Shown: positions 34,575 through 44,762 of the stretch, one piece after another
How positions within the stretch are numbered: the first letter of the stretch is position 1
Layout of the letters: each line of letters opens with the position of its first letter
The notes under the pieces: generated by a model
What the model was told of the DNA's origin: nothing
The model's input: the letters and a program-made list of their open reading frames with translations, nothing else
Databases searched by the model: none
Program-made: the position numbers and the translations under genes
NCBI RefSeq assembly: GCF_014852005.1
Contig: NZ_JACVAU010000001.1
Location: 642,001 to 706,000, forward strand
DNA from: Pseudoxanthomonas sp. PXM03
GTDB taxonomy: Bacteria > Pseudomonadota > Gammaproteobacteria > Xanthomonadales > Xanthomonadaceae
Direction of reading: 5' to 3'
Length of the DNA: 64,000 bases

Positions 34575-35479
34575 AGGCGTCTCGCAAGGTGATCCGTGCC
34601 GGCATGCTGGGGCTGATGCTGATGCTGATGCTGATGCTGGGCTCCAACACCGCGTCAGCGGCTGACAATCCCGTGGTCATGCAGCTCAACCAGCGGTTGT
34701 CTGCGCTGCATGCCGATCCGGCGCTTGGGGAACTGGCGGCCTACGAGAAGTTGCAGGCACAACACGCCATCACCGCCTTCGACAAGGCGCGTCGCAGTCA
34801 GCGCGAGACTGCCCAGTACGTGGCGGAACGCCGGGTGGAGATCGCGGAGATCGCCGCACGCACCCAGGCGGCCCGTCGTGAAGTGGACCGGTTGGACCGG
34901 ACCCGCAGCGAGTTGCTGGTGGAAGCGAGTCGCCGCGAAGCGGAGCGCGCGCGCCGGGAAGCAGAGCGCCTGCGCGTGCAGGCGCAGATCCAGGCCGAGG
35001 AAACCGAACGCCTCCGCATGGCTGCCGAGGCCGAGGCACTGGCGCGCCAGGAAGCGGAGATCACGCTGGATACCGTCGCGGGCCAGCAGGCGAACCGGCT
35101 GAGTGCGGCCCGTCAGCGCGAACTGAAACTGGCGCGCGAGGAGGCGGAACTGGTATCCGGTGCCAAGCTGCCGCCCTCGAAGTTCGAAACCCGCGGTGAG
35201 ATCTTCACCCTGGGCGCCGACGTCTTCGCTGCCAATTCGGCGAAGCTGTCCGCCGGGGGCGCGTCGAGTGCTGCCGCGCTCGCCGCCTACCTGCAGGCCA
35301 ACCCGAAAGCCCGGGCCCGCATCGACGGTTACGGGGACAAGCAGACGCCCGGACAGCGCCGGGCTGATGTGCTGCGAGATGCGCTGATGGCGGCCGGTGT
35401 AGCGAAATCACGCCTGCAGAGCGCAGGCAAGGGCACTGGCAGCAAGGCCCGCGCGCTGGAAGTCGTCATCACGCATTGA
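34571..35479 (+). CDS. OmpA-family protein with helical stalk
   Basis: A 302-residue envelope protein. The signal peptide contains a run of alternating Leu and Met (LGLMLMLMLMLG) encoded by a six-base tandem repeat. Residues about 35-195 are a long charged coiled coil (RRSQRETAQYVAERRVEI, REAERARREAERLRVQAQIQ). An OmpA-like peptidoglycan-binding domain follows (about 205-302, FTLGADVFAANSAKLSAGG, ARIDGYGDKQTPGQRRADVL). It could bridge the membrane and wall together with the DUF4398 partner encoded just upstream. Confidence 0.85.
   Translation: MKASRKVIRAGMLGLMLMLMLMLGSNTASAADNPVVMQLNQRLSALHADPALGELAAYEKLQAQHAITAFDKARRSQRETAQYVAERRVEIAEIAARTQAARREVDRLDRTRSELLVEASRREAERARREAERLRVQAQIQAEETERLRMAAEAEALARQEAEITLDTVAGQQANRLSAARQRELKLAREEAELVSGAKLPPSKFETRGEIFTLGADVFAANSAKLSAGGASSAAALAAYLQANPKARARIDGYGDKQTPGQRRADVLRDALMAAGVAKSRLQSAGKGTGSKARALEVVITH
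34613..34639 (+). repeat. CTGATG hexanucleotide tandem repeat in the OmpA signal peptide
   Basis: Four perfect copies of CTGATG plus a partial fifth (CTG) encode the Leu-Met run of the signal sequence. Changes in copy number keep the frame but change the length of the hydrophobic core. Confidence 0.8.
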
Positions 35480-35584
35480 TAATCCCATGTAAATCATGGG
35501 GTTATAAGAGGTTGCAAGGCTTCGGCGTGGCTGGGCTGAATCCTGTTCTTATGGGCTGAATCCTGTCGGATCAACCACTTGCAA

Positions 35585-35655
35585 CGGGCCTTGTCGGGCC
35601 CGGCAGTGAGGAGTAGGGTCGTATACCCAAGCGATCCCTGTCGCTTGGCTCACCG
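35585..35655 (+). ncRNA. Candidate structured RNA upstream of the ydcH-like gene
   Basis: An outer pairing GTGAG/CTCAC encloses two hairpins: GGGT-CGTAT-ACCC and CCAAGCGA-TCCCTG-TCGCTTGG (35627-35648). The result would be a three-way junction. A GGGCC/GGCCC hairpin stands just before it and two direct copies of GGGCTGAATCCTGT lie at about 35534 and 35554. I do not recognise a known riboswitch. A 50-codon frame (35672-35821) follows but looks non-coding. Pairings were read by eye only. Confidence 0.3.
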
Positions 35656-35835
35656 GAGAATCGACCCGATGACGCCCGTACCGATCCCGCAGGAGACCGC
35701 CGCCGGCAGCCAGGCCGCAGCGGGCATTCCGGTGGGAAGTGCCCGCGCTGCCGGCCAGATGCTCCGCTCCCAAGCCAACGCCCCGTGCCTGCAGAGGCCG
35801 GGGCGTTCGTATTTCCGCTGAAGGAGGTAACGATC

Positions 35836-36054
35836 ATGTTCGAAGGTCAACCGCAGGCCGAAATCGATGCACTCATCAAGGCCGATCCGGAGTTCAAGCA
35901 GCTGTACCAGCGCCATCGCGAGCTGGACAAGAAGGTCACCGACGCCGAGCTGGGTGTACTGCCCATCGACGACAACCGCCTCGGGCAGATGAAGCGCGAG
36001 AAGCTGCACGCCAAGGAGCGATTGCTCCGGATCTACGACGCCAAGCCGCACTGA
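35836..36054 (+). CDS. YdcH/DUF465 family small protein
   Basis: A 72-residue helical-hairpin protein. LIKADPEFKQLYQRHRELDK and LGQMKREKLHAKERLLRIYD are the two helices typical of DUF465. GAAGGAGG lies nine bases before the ATG, so this start is secure. The function is not known. The gene is preceded by a GCCCCG...CGGGGC hairpin that overlaps the leader. Confidence 0.85.
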   Translation: MFEGQPQAEIDALIKADPEFKQLYQRHRELDKKVTDAELGVLPIDDNRLGQMKREKLHAKERLLRIYDAKPH

Positions 36055-36170
36055 CGCCTGCCCCGCCACTTTCTTGTCGCGGGCGGCGGCGGCCTCCTCG
36101 TCGGCCGTCGCCGTCCGCGTCACCCTAGTGCGATAATCCGGGCCACGTTCCGCACCGGATGCACGGCCGC

Positions 36171-37541
36171 ATGGCGATCCACTCCTCCGTACTCGAGCTG
36201 ATCGGCGACACGCCGATCGTCCAGGCCAGGCGCCTGGACACCGGGCTCTGCACCCTCTACCTGAAGCTCGAAAGCGCCAACCCCGGCGGGTCCATCAAGG
36301 ACCGCATCGGCATGTCGATGATCGAGGCCGCCGAAAAGCGTGGCGACCTGAAGCCCGGCGCGACCCTGGTGGAAGGCACGGCCGGCAACACCGGTATCGG
36401 CCTGGCTCTGGTAGCCCAGCAGAAGGGCTACAACTTGATGCTCGTGGTCCCGGACAAGATGAGTCGGGAGAAAATCTTCAACCTGAAGGCCATGGGCGCC
36501 GAGGTCATCCTGACCCGTTCCGACGTAGCCAAGGGGCACCCGGAGTACTACCAGGACCTGGCCGAGCGCATTGCGCGCGAGACCCCTGGGGCCTACTTCA
36601 TCAACCAGTTCGGCAACCCCGACAACCCGGCGGCGCACGAGTTCGGCACCGGCCCGGAAATCCTGCGCCAGATGGAAGGCCAGCTGGACGCCATCGTCTT
36701 CGGCTGCGGCAGCTCCGGCACGATGACCGGCCTGTCGCGCTGCTTCGCCGAGCATTCGCCGCAGACGGAGATGGTGCTGGCCGACCCGGTGGGCTCCATC
36801 CTCACCCAGTACATCAACGAAGGCACGTTGAGCACCAAGTCCGGCAGCTGGCTGGTGGAAGGCATCGGCGAGGACTTCCTGCCGCAGATCTCGGATTTCA
36901 GTCGGGTCAAGAAGGCCTATGCGATCAGCGACGGCGAGAGTTTCCACACCGCCCGCGAGCTGCTGGCGAAGGAAGGCATCCTGGGTGGTTCGTCCACCGG
37001 CACCCTGCTGGCGGCCGCGCTGAAGTATTGCCGCGAACAGACCACGCCGAAGAAGGTGCTGGTATTCGTCTGCGATACCGGCAACAAGTACCTGTCCAAG
37101 ATGTACAACGACTACTGGATGCTGGACAACGGGTTCATCGACCGGCCCCAGTACGGCGACCTGCGCGACCTCATCCTGCGCCCCTACAGTCAGCGCGACA
37201 CCGTGGTGGTCAGTCCGACCGACCTGCTGACGACGGCCTACCAGCGCATGAAGCTGTACGACGTGTCGCAGCTGCCGGTGATGGAGGGCGACAGGTTGGC
37301 CGGCATCGTCGACGAGAGCGACGTGTTGCTGCACGTGTATGGCGACGAAGCCCGTTTCCGCGACCCGGTCTCCACCGCCATGGTCAGCAAGCTGGACCGG
37401 CTGGACGTGCATTCCCCGATCGAGGCCCTGCTGCCGGTGTTCGACCGGGGCCAGGTGGCCATCATCACGGATGGCGATGCCTTCCTTGGTCTGATCACCC
37501 GCATCGACCTGTTGAACTATCTGAGACGCCGCGAGCAGTAG
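36171..37541 (+). CDS. cbs: Cystathionine beta-synthase
   Basis: A 456-residue PLP enzyme that joins homocysteine and serine. The PLP lysine is in ANPGGSIKDRIG, with VEGTAGNTGIGLALVA and GCGSSGTMTGL for cofactor phosphate and substrate binding. Two C-terminal CBS motifs (about 340-450, VVSPTDLLTTAYQRMKLYDV; RLDVHSPIEALLPVFDRGQV) are present. The second ATG of the frame is used because it gives the usual MAIHSSVLELIGDTPI start. It is followed by metB, so the pair can perform reverse transsulfuration. Confidence 0.92.
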   Translation: MAIHSSVLELIGDTPIVQARRLDTGLCTLYLKLESANPGGSIKDRIGMSMIEAAEKRGDLKPGATLVEGTAGNTGIGLALVAQQKGYNLMLVVPDKMSREKIFNLKAMGAEVILTRSDVAKGHPEYYQDLAERIARETPGAYFINQFGNPDNPAAHEFGTGPEILRQMEGQLDAIVFGCGSSGTMTGLSRCFAEHSPQTEMVLADPVGSILTQYINEGTLSTKSGSWLVEGIGEDFLPQISDFSRVKKAYAISDGESFHTARELLAKEGILGGSSTGTLLAAALKYCREQTTPKKVLVFVCDTGNKYLSKMYNDYWMLDNGFIDRPQYGDLRDLILRPYSQRDTVVVSPTDLLTTAYQRMKLYDVSQLPVMEGDRLAGIVDESDVLLHVYGDEARFRDPVSTAMVSKLDRLDVHSPIEALLPVFDRGQVAIITDGDAFLGLITRIDLLNYLRRREQ

Positions 37542-37638
37542 CGGCGGCGCCGGCCGTCCACAGGGGAGGGCGGCCGGGCACGGACGATACGTTAAGGACC
37601 CGCTGGTAAAATGGCGAGCTGACTCAAGGAACCCGAAC

Positions 37639-38820
37639 ATGGCGCACCATTCCTCCCTTTCAAACGGGACCCCTTGCGATCTCGCACTGGGCACGCTGGT
37701 CATCCACGGCGGCCAGTCCCCCGACCCGACCACGGGTGCGGTCATGCCGCCGATCTACGCGACCTCGACGTACGCGCAGTCCAGTCCGGGCGTCCATCAA
37801 GGCTTCGAATATTCCCGCACGCACAACCCCACGCGTTTCGCCTACGAGCGCTGCGTGGCCGCGCTTGAAGGCGGAAGCCGCGGCTTCGCCTTCGCCTCGG
37901 GCATGGCGGCGACCTCGACGATTCTGGAATTGCTGGACAGCGGCAGCCATGTCGTCGCGATGGACGATCTGTACGGCGGCAGCTTCCGCCTGTTCGAGCG
38001 CGTGCGCCGGCGCACGGCGGGGCTGGATTTCAGCTTCGTCGACATGACCGACCTGGCGGCGTTCGAGTCCTCGATCCGGCCGGAAACGCGACTGGTGTGG
38101 GTGGAAACCCCCACCAACCCGATGCTGAAGATCGTCGACATCGCCGCCATCTGCGAAATCGCGCACAAGCATGGCGTACGTGTGGCGGTCGACAACACCT
38201 TCGCCTCACCGATGCTCCAGCGCCCGTTGGCCCTGGGTGCCGACATCGTCATGCACTCCGCCACCAAGTACCTCAATGGCCATTCCGACATGGTGGGCGG
38301 CATGGTGGTGGTGGGCGAGGACGCGGAACTGGCCGAACAGATGACCTTCCTGCAGAACTCTATCGGCGGCGTGCAAGGCCCCTTCGACAGCTTCCTCGCG
38401 CTGCGCGGCCTGAAGACGCTGCACCTGCGCATGAAGGCGCACTGCGACAACGCCCTCGCGCTGGCGCAGTGGCTGGAAACGCACCCCGCCATCGAGAGGG
38501 TCATCTACCCCGGCCTGCCATCCCATCCGCAGCACGCGCTCGCCACCCGGCAGATGCAGGGCTATGGCGGCATCATCTCCATCGTGATCAAGGGCGGTTT
38601 CGACGTAGCACGCAAGTTCTGCGAGAACACGAAGCTGTTCACCCTCGCCGAATCCCTCGGCGGCGTGGAGAGCCTGGTCAACCACCCCGCGGTCATGACG
38701 CACGCGTCGGTGCCGGTGGAACGGCGCGAGACGCTCGGGATCAGCGATGGGCTGGTGCGGTTGAGCGTGGGGGTTGAGTCTCTTGAAGACCTTCAGCACG
38801 ACCTGTCGGGCGCGCTGTGA
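37639..38820 (+). CDS. metB: Cystathionine gamma-synthase/gamma-lyase (PLP)
   Basis: A 393-residue Cys/Met-metabolism PLP enzyme. The cofactor lysine is in MHSATKYLNGHSDMVGG, with YEYSRTHNPTRFAYERCVAAL-like entry (FEYSRTHNPTRFAYER), GFAFASGMAATSTILELL and VNHPAVMTHASVP. Sequence alone does not decide between synthase and lyase. The neighbour cbs makes gamma-lyase activity likely as well. It marks the left border of the LPS locus, as in Xanthomonas. Confidence 0.9.
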   Translation: MAHHSSLSNGTPCDLALGTLVIHGGQSPDPTTGAVMPPIYATSTYAQSSPGVHQGFEYSRTHNPTRFAYERCVAALEGGSRGFAFASGMAATSTILELLDSGSHVVAMDDLYGGSFRLFERVRRRTAGLDFSFVDMTDLAAFESSIRPETRLVWVETPTNPMLKIVDIAAICEIAHKHGVRVAVDNTFASPMLQRPLALGADIVMHSATKYLNGHSDMVGGMVVVGEDAELAEQMTFLQNSIGGVQGPFDSFLALRGLKTLHLRMKAHCDNALALAQWLETHPAIERVIYPGLPSHPQHALATRQMQGYGGIISIVIKGGFDVARKFCENTKLFTLAESLGGVESLVNHPAVMTHASVPVERRETLGISDGLVRLSVGVESLEDLQHDLSGAL

Positions 38821-38831
38821 GAACTGACGGC

Positions 38832-39644
38832 ATGCACGTGTGGCACGACGGGAGGCCGCTCGACGCTCTTTTCCGATACCGCGTGCTGACCAAAGAGCTG
38901 GTCAAACGCGAAATCCTCGGTCGTTACCGAGGCGCCACCTTCGGCTTGCTCTGGTCTCTCATAAGCCCATTCCTGATGCTGATGGTATACACGCTGGCAT
39001 TCGGGTACATCCTCAAGGGTCGATGGCCGGGCACTTCCGGAAGTACGCTGGATTTCACTCTCATATTGTTCGTCGGGCTTATCGTCCACGGATTCTTTGC
39101 CGAATGTCTGACGCGTTCACCTCAGCTCGTTCTTTCCAATACGAATTACGTCAAGCGAGTGCTCTTCCCACTGCAGATCCTTCCCTGGAGCATGGCATTG
39201 GCGGCTTTGTTCCACCTGGCGATGAACGTAGTGGTTCTGCTGTTGATGAAATTTTTCTTGCATCAGCAGATGCACGCGACCACGCTCCTGCTTCCGGTCG
39301 TACTCCTCCCCTTGTTCGTGCTGACGATCGGCACCAGTTGGATGATCGCCGCACTGGGCGTTTACCTCAGGGACATTGGACAGGTTGTAGGCGTGCTTGC
39401 GACTGCGATGCTCTTCCTTTCTTCTGCCATCGTGCCGGTCGAGAGTCTCCCGGAAAGCTTCCGGTGGGTGTTCTACGCCAACCCCCTCACGTTCATCATC
39501 GACCAAGCACGCAATGTGGTCATCTGGGGCAAAGGGCCCGATTGGACCGTATGGACGATCTACATGGTCTGCGCGTCGGCGTTCTCGTTGCTGTCGTTCA
39601 CGTTGTTCCAGAAGCTGCGTAAGGGGTTTGCCGATGTCCTCTGA
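38832..39644 (+). CDS. wzm: O-antigen ABC exporter permease (Wzm)
   Basis: A 270-residue ABC-2 permease that exports lipid-linked O-polysaccharide. LVKREILGRYRGATFGLLWSL is the family N-terminal helix, and six hydrophobic segments follow, with VLFPLQILPWSMALAALFH and SSAIVPVESLPESFRWVFYANP. A GTG at 38817 overlapping the metB stop would add five residues; no strong ribosome site decides. The wzt gene begins 11 bases before its stop. Confidence 0.9.
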   Translation: MHVWHDGRPLDALFRYRVLTKELVKREILGRYRGATFGLLWSLISPFLMLMVYTLAFGYILKGRWPGTSGSTLDFTLILFVGLIVHGFFAECLTRSPQLVLSNTNYVKRVLFPLQILPWSMALAALFHLAMNVVVLLLMKFFLHQQMHATTLLLPVVLLPLFVLTIGTSWMIAALGVYLRDIGQVVGVLATAMLFLSSAIVPVESLPESFRWVFYANPLTFIIDQARNVVIWGKGPDWTVWTIYMVCASAFSLLSFTLFQKLRKGFADVL

Positions 39645-40983
39645 GCTACCGCCGGAGGCGGCCATCACTGTCCGCGGGTTGGGCAAGTGCTACCAGATGT
39701 ACGAGAAGCCGGTGCATCGTCTGATGCAGGGCCTTCTGAGGACCCGCCGATACGCGCGGGATTTCTGGGCCTTGCGTGGCCTGGACATGGAGATCAAGAG
39801 GGGTGAGACCTTCGGCATCATAGGTCGCAACGGCTCGGGCAAATCCACGTTGCTCCAGATGATTGCGGGGACGCTGACGCCAACCGAAGGCGAGGTCGTG
39901 GTGAATGGCAAGGTGGCCGCCCTGTTGGAGCTGGGAAGCGGGTTCAATCCTGATTTCACCGGCAGGGAGAATGTCTTTCTGAATGCCGCGATCCTCGGTC
40001 TTTCCCGGGAGCAAGTCGAAGAGCGCCTGCAAAGTATTCTCGCGTTCGCCGATATCGGCGAGTTCATCGATCAACCCGTCCGAAGCTACTCGAGCGGGAT
40101 GGCTGTTCGCCTCGCGTTCTCCGTCATCGCCCATGTGGATGCCGACATCCTTATCGTGGACGAGGCGCTCTCCGTGGGTGATGCGTTCTTCTCGCAGAAG
40201 TGCATGCGCTTCCTTCGCGAATTCCAGAAGAGGGGAACGCTGCTTTTCGTCAGTCACGACTCGGCGGCGGTAACCAATTTGTGTGATCGCGCCATCTGGT
40301 TGGATGGCGGCCGTTTGCAAATGGAGGGCGCATCGCGGGAGGTGGTGGAATCGTATTTGGCGCAGCAGCACGCCAGTTCGCGGCACGCGCTGCAGGGCGA
40401 AGTCGTGAACATCGAGCGAAAGGTCGCAACGCCGATGCGGGAGCAGGACGTGCGTCATGAGCTGATGCGCGAGCTCGGTTTGAAGACGCGATTCGAGCTG
40501 TTCGAGTTCGACCCCGAAGCGACTGGGATGGAGTTCGGTGCGGGTGATGCGCTGATCCGCAATGTGGAGTTGCGCGACGAACTGGGCGCGCCGCTGCACG
40601 TTCTGCATGGAGGTGAACTGGTGAGTTTGCGGATCTCGACGGAGCTCATCAGGTCGCTGGACGACCTGATCGTGGGGTTCTACCTGAAGGATCGCTTGGG
40701 GCAACGACTGTTCGGCGACAACACCCACCTGACGACCATGAATGCTCCCGTTGGAGGTGCGCCGGGTGAAGCTCTCGACGCCACGTTCCAGTTTCGCATG
40801 CCGACCCTGCCGGCCGGGACCTACATGTTCGATGTCGCGGTGGCGTCGGGAACGCAAGAAGACCATACGCAACATCATTGGGTGCATGACGCATTGCAGA
40901 TCAAGACCACCGACAACACCATGCGAAATGGACTGGTCGGCATCCCCATGCTGCGGATCGATGTCTCCAAGGCGGGTGCCTGA
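39634..40983 (+). CDS. wzt: O-antigen ABC exporter ATPase with carbohydrate-binding C-domain (Wzt)
   Basis: A 449-residue ATP-binding subunit. Walker A GRNGSGKS, signature [13 protein letters not shown], Walker [13 protein letters not shown] and the H-loop FVSHDS are in the first 240 residues. The C-terminal 200 residues ([20 protein letters not shown] ... [19 protein letters not shown]) are the Wzt C-domain that recognises a finished, often terminally modified polymer chain. That supports an ABC-dependent O-antigen with a chain-end cap. Its TGA overlaps the ATG of the next gene. Confidence 0.92.
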   Translation: MSSELPPEAAITVRGLGKCYQMYEKPVHRLMQGLLRTRRYARDFWALRGLDMEIKRGETFGIIGRNGSGKSTLLQMIAGTLTPTEGEVVVNGKVAALLELGSGFNPDFTGRENVFLNAAILGLSREQVEERLQSILAFADIGEFIDQPVRSYSSGMAVRLAFSVIAHVDADILIVDEALSVGDAFFSQKCMRFLREFQKRGTLLFVSHDSAAVTNLCDRAIWLDGGRLQMEGASREVVESYLAQQHASSRHALQGEVVNIERKVATPMREQDVRHELMRELGLKTRFELFEFDPEATGMEFGAGDALIRNVELRDELGAPLHVLHGGELVSLRISTELIRSLDDLIVGFYLKDRLGQRLFGDNTHLTTMNAPVGGAPGEALDATFQFRMPTLPAGTYMFDVAVASGTQEDHTQHHWVHDALQIKTTDNTMRNGLVGIPMLRIDVSKAGA

Positions 40984-43900
40984 TGGAATTCACGGGCGAG
41001 CGGTATGTTCCCACCGAAGGAGGTGAGATCCGTCATGAGCATTTCCATCGCTACGCCTGGGTGGCGCCCCTGGTCGCCGGCAAGGCCGTCTTGGATGTGG
41101 CCAGTGGCGCCGGCTACGGCAGCGCCATGCTTGCGAAGACTGCTGCTTCGGTGGTCGGTGTAGATATTTCGCCCGAGGCAATCGAGCACGCCAGAGCCGC
41201 CTACCCGCAGTCCAATCTTTCCTTCATGGAAGGCTCGGCATCCGAGTTGCCCTTGGCTGACGCGAGTTTTGATGTCGTGGTGTCGTTCGAGACCATCGAG
41301 CACCTGCTCGATCAGGAGCAGATGCTGGCCGAGATCGGTCGCGTCCTTCGGCCGGATGGAGTGCTCGTGATCTCTTCGCCCAACAAAGAGGTGTACTCCG
41401 AGCTTTCAGGCCTGCACAACGAATTCCATGTGAAGGAACTGCAATGGAATGAGCTGGACGCACTGCTTCGTCGGCAGTTTGCGCACGTCGAGTATTTTGG
41501 CCATAGGCTCGCAGTGGGGTCGGCCATCGTTCCGGTGACCCGCGCGGGCGATGGGCTCCTGTATGAAGCCCTGACGGATGAAGAGACCGAAGTTTCGCCG
41601 CGGGTGATGAAGATGACCAATCCGGTCTACTTCATCGCGCTGGCGAGCAATGCAGACCTTGCTTCAGCCCAGCGGCCTGCTTCCGTGCTCTTTTCCGAGC
41701 ACGAGGATTTGTACGAACGCCATCGCCAGATCGCAACATGGGCCCAAGGTCAGGATCAGGAGATCCAGCGACTCGGTGAGATGGTCAGGCTGAAGCTGGA
41801 AGAGCACGCGGCAAGTCAGGAATGGGCGCAGTCGCTCGATACGGAAGTGAGCCAGCTCCGGGAGATCGCGACGGAACTGCGGGCCATGGTCGATGAGCGC
41901 ACCCGCTGGGCGCAGGATCAGGATAAGGAAGTGGTGCGACTTGGGGGTCTGCTGCGCTCGAAGATCGACGATTTCGAGGCATCCCAGAAATGGGGTCAAT
42001 CGCTCCATCTGGAGATGGAGCGGGCGAGAGGCGTGCTGCACGAGCTCGATGCGACCGTAGCCGAACGGACGATATGGGCACAACGCCTCGATGCGGAGCT
42101 GACCTCGGCCGGCGAGCATGTCCGCCGCTTGGGCGGTGAGGTCGAGGAACACCAACAACGGATCGCAGCGCTAGTCACCGAGCGGGAGCAGCAGGCGTTG
42201 GCGCTGGAGAGCGCCGATGCCGAGCTGGCTTCGTTGAACTCTCGTGAAAAAGTGCTTTCCCAAGAGTTGTCCGTTGCCCGGGATGAGCTCGGGATAGAGC
42301 GGGCGCAGGTCGGTCAACTCCAGGCCGAGCTGGAAGCGATGCGCGAACGATTGGAAGACCAGGTGAAGGCGTTGCTGGCGCTGCATGACCAGTGCGATGA
42401 GCTGAGGGTGACGTTGAAGATGCAGGAGCAGGACATGGCGGGGCGTGCGGCGGAGCTGAAGCGGGAGGCCGAGCAGCGAATGGAGGCCGCGCTGATCGCG
42501 AGCACCCAGATGCATGAGGCAAGCGCTCGTGCGCAGCACGACGCCCATATGCGGGAAGTGGTCGAACTGAGGTCGCAGTTGCAGCAGCTCATTGCCTCGA
42601 AGTCGTGGCGCATGACCAAGCCATTGCGCCTGATGGGGCGAGTTCTTCGCGGAGAGTGGGCGACCATCCTCACGTCCCTGCGAGGAACGCACCTGTCGCG
42701 CTTGCGCTGGCTGTCGTTCCTGCGGGCGCCCGCAAAGCGTTGGTTGATGCGCCAGAAGCCGGACAGCGCTGTCGTTCCCCTGCCTGCCACATTGCAGATC
42801 GATGCCATTGCCGGCGAGGGCGTCGACGCACTGGGAGGATTGGCGTTCCCCGAGGTCGTGGCGCCCATCGTATCCATCATCATCCCGACATACGGGAATT
42901 TTCCGTACACGCTCGCCTGCTTGCGTTCGATCGCCAGCCACATGCCCTCCGTGCCGGTGGAGATCATCGTGGCCGAGGATGCGTCCGGCGACACCGAGAT
43001 GGAGGAGCTGGAGTCCATTCCTGGACTGGTGTACTACGTCAATCCCGAGAATCTGGGGTTCCTGCGTTCGTGCAACGCGGCGGCCAAACGCGCACGCGGC
43101 CAGTTCGTCTACTTCCTCAACAACGATACCGAAGTCACGGTTGGATGGCTGGATGCCTTGCTTGACGTATTCCGCCAGTATCCTGGCGCAGGCATGGCCG
43201 GCTCCAAACTCGTGTACCCGGATGGCCGCCTCCAGGAAGCCGGCGGGATAATCTGGCGCGATGGTTCGGCCTGGAACTACGGGCGGCTACAGGATCCTGC
43301 GGCGCATGAGTTCAACTACGTGCGTGAGGTCGACTACTGTTCAGGCGCCAGCATCCTGTTGCGTGCTGAAGATTTCTCGGCTCTGGGCGGGTTCGATGAG
43401 CACTACGTGCCGGCGTATTGCGAGGATTCTGATCTCGCCTTCCGACTCCGAGCCGCCGGCAAGCCGGTCTACTACACGCCTCTCTCCGTCGTCATCCATC
43501 ACGAGGGAATTTCGCACGGAACCGACACGGGCAGTGGAGGCAAGGCGTACCAAGTGATCAACCAGGCCAAGTTCCTGGAGCGCTGGTGCGAGACCCTGGA
43601 AGCGCACTACCCGAATGCGGAGAACGTATTGCGCGCCCGCGACCGGGCCTGGGCGCGGAAAGTCGTGCTCGTCGTCGACCACTACATCCCGCAGCCGGAC
43701 AGGGATGCAGGATCGCGCACCATGGTGGCGTTCATGGAAGCGATGGTGGCGCAAGGCTGGGTCGTGAAGTTCTGGCCGGACAACCTGTGGTACGACTCCC
43801 AGTACGCGCCGAAGCTACAGGCGCTCGGCGTCGAGGTCATCTACGGTGAGCGCTGGTATGGCGCCTTTGACCGGTATGTCGCTGAGTTCGGCCGCGATAT

Positions 43901-44762
43901 CGATCTCGTCCTCCTGTCGCGACCGCATATCTCGCTCCCGTACATCGCGCCGATCCGCAAGCATTCCCAAGCGCGCCTTGCCTACTACGGGCACGACCTG
44001 CACTTCCGTCGCATGATTCGCGAGAACGAGGTCAAGGGCCGCGTGGGCGCCGACGACGACGCGCGTCGCATGAAAGAGCAGGAGCGGGCGATCTGGCGGC
44101 AAGTCGACCTAGTGCTCTATCCATCCCAGGACGAGGTCGATGACGTAAAGAGCTTGGAGCCTACCGCAAGCGCGCGCACGGTCAGTCCCTATGCGTTCGA
44201 TTCGTTCAGCAGGGACGCTTTGCCGGAAGCACGTAAGGACATTCTGTTCGTGGCAGGATTCGGCCATCCGCCCAACGTCGATGCAGCTTACTGGCTCGTC
44301 AACGAAATCATGCCTTTGGTCTGGAGAACGGATCGTGAGGTCGTCGTGCACCTGGTTGGCGCGAATCCGACCCAAGAGGTCCAGGCGTTGCAAAGTGATA
44401 ATGTCCGCGTCACGGGTTACGTGGATGATGAGACACTGCGCAGCTACTACAGGCGATCACGGGTAGCGGTCGTACCGCTGCGGTACGGCGCCGGCATAAA
44501 GAACAAGGTAGTCGAAGCCTTGCAGCAAGGATTGCCGCTGGTGACGACCACGACCGGCACCCAAGGCCTTGATGGCGTGGCCCGCGTCTGCGACGTAGCG
44601 GATGATGCCCGCACGATCGCCGGCTTCATCACCGGCCTTCTGGAAGATGATCGAAGGTGGCTCGCCTACTCGCGCTCCGGCGCTGAGTTCGCCGCGAGTT
44701 TGTTCTCGCGACACGCTCTACAGGCTCAGGTAGGCCGTTTCATGGAAGGAGAGATCAGTTGA
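40983..44762 (+). CDS. Methyltransferase/coiled-coil/GT2/GT4 fusion protein of O-antigen synthesis
   Basis: A 1259-residue multidomain protein. Residues 1-220: class I SAM methyltransferase ([31 protein letters not shown]). Residues about 240-545: coiled coil with five units at an exact 28-residue spacing marked by Trp253, 281, 309, 337 and 365 ([40 protein letters not shown]). Residues about 625-860: family 2 glycosyltransferase ([28 protein letters not shown]). Residues about 890-1255: GT-B glycosyltransferase ([30 protein letters not shown]). The domain logic recalls WbdD of E. coli O9a, where a methyltransferase on a coiled-coil ruler sets chain length. It overlaps wzt and hddA. Confidence 0.88.
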   Translation: MEFTGERYVPTEGGEIRHEHFHRYAWVAPLVAGKAVLDVASGAGYGSAMLAKTAASVVGVDISPEAIEHARAAYPQSNLSFMEGSASELPLADASFDVVVSFETIEHLLDQEQMLAEIGRVLRPDGVLVISSPNKEVYSELSGLHNEFHVKELQWNELDALLRRQFAHVEYFGHRLAVGSAIVPVTRAGDGLLYEALTDEETEVSPRVMKMTNPVYFIALASNADLASAQRPASVLFSEHEDLYERHRQIATWAQGQDQEIQRLGEMVRLKLEEHAASQEWAQSLDTEVSQLREIATELRAMVDERTRWAQDQDKEVVRLGGLLRSKIDDFEASQKWGQSLHLEMERARGVLHELDATVAERTIWAQRLDAELTSAGEHVRRLGGEVEEHQQRIAALVTEREQQALALESADAELASLNSREKVLSQELSVARDELGIERAQVGQLQAELEAMRERLEDQVKALLALHDQCDELRVTLKMQEQDMAGRAAELKREAEQRMEAALIASTQMHEASARAQHDAHMREVVELRSQLQQLIASKSWRMTKPLRLMGRVLRGEWATILTSLRGTHLSRLRWLSFLRAPAKRWLMRQKPDSAVVPLPATLQIDAIAGEGVDALGGLAFPEVVAPIVSIIIPTYGNFPYTLACLRSIASHMPSVPVEIIVAEDASGDTEMEELESIPGLVYYVNPENLGFLRSCNAAAKRARGQFVYFLNNDTEVTVGWLDALLDVFRQYPGAGMAGSKLVYPDGRLQEAGGIIWRDGSAWNYGRLQDPAAHEFNYVREVDYCSGASILLRAEDFSALGGFDEHYVPAYCEDSDLAFRLRAAGKPVYYTPLSVVIHHEGISHGTDTGSGGKAYQVINQAKFLERWCETLEAHYPNAENVLRARDRAWARKVVLVVDHYIPQPDRDAGSRTMVAFMEAMVAQGWVVKFWPDNLWYDSQYAPKLQALGVEVIYGERWYGAFDRYVAEFGRDIDLVLLSRPHISLPYIAPIRKHSQARLAYYGHDLHFRRMIRENEVKGRVGADDDARRMKEQERAIWRQVDLVLYPSQDEVDDVKSLEPTASARTVSPYAFDSFSRDALPEARKDILFVAGFGHPPNVDAAYWLVNEIMPLVWRTDREVVVHLVGANPTQEVQALQSDNVRVTGYVDDETLRSYYRRSRVAVVPLRYGAGIKNKVVEALQQGLPLVTTTTGTQGLDGVARVCDVADDARTIAGFITGLLEDDRRWLAYSRSGAEFAASLFSRHALQAQVGRFMEGEIS

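Noticed and set aside
35672-35821. 50-codon frame before the YdcH-like gene
   Set aside because: Ala/Gly-rich, no conserved features, and it contains a GC hairpin that more likely acts at RNA level.
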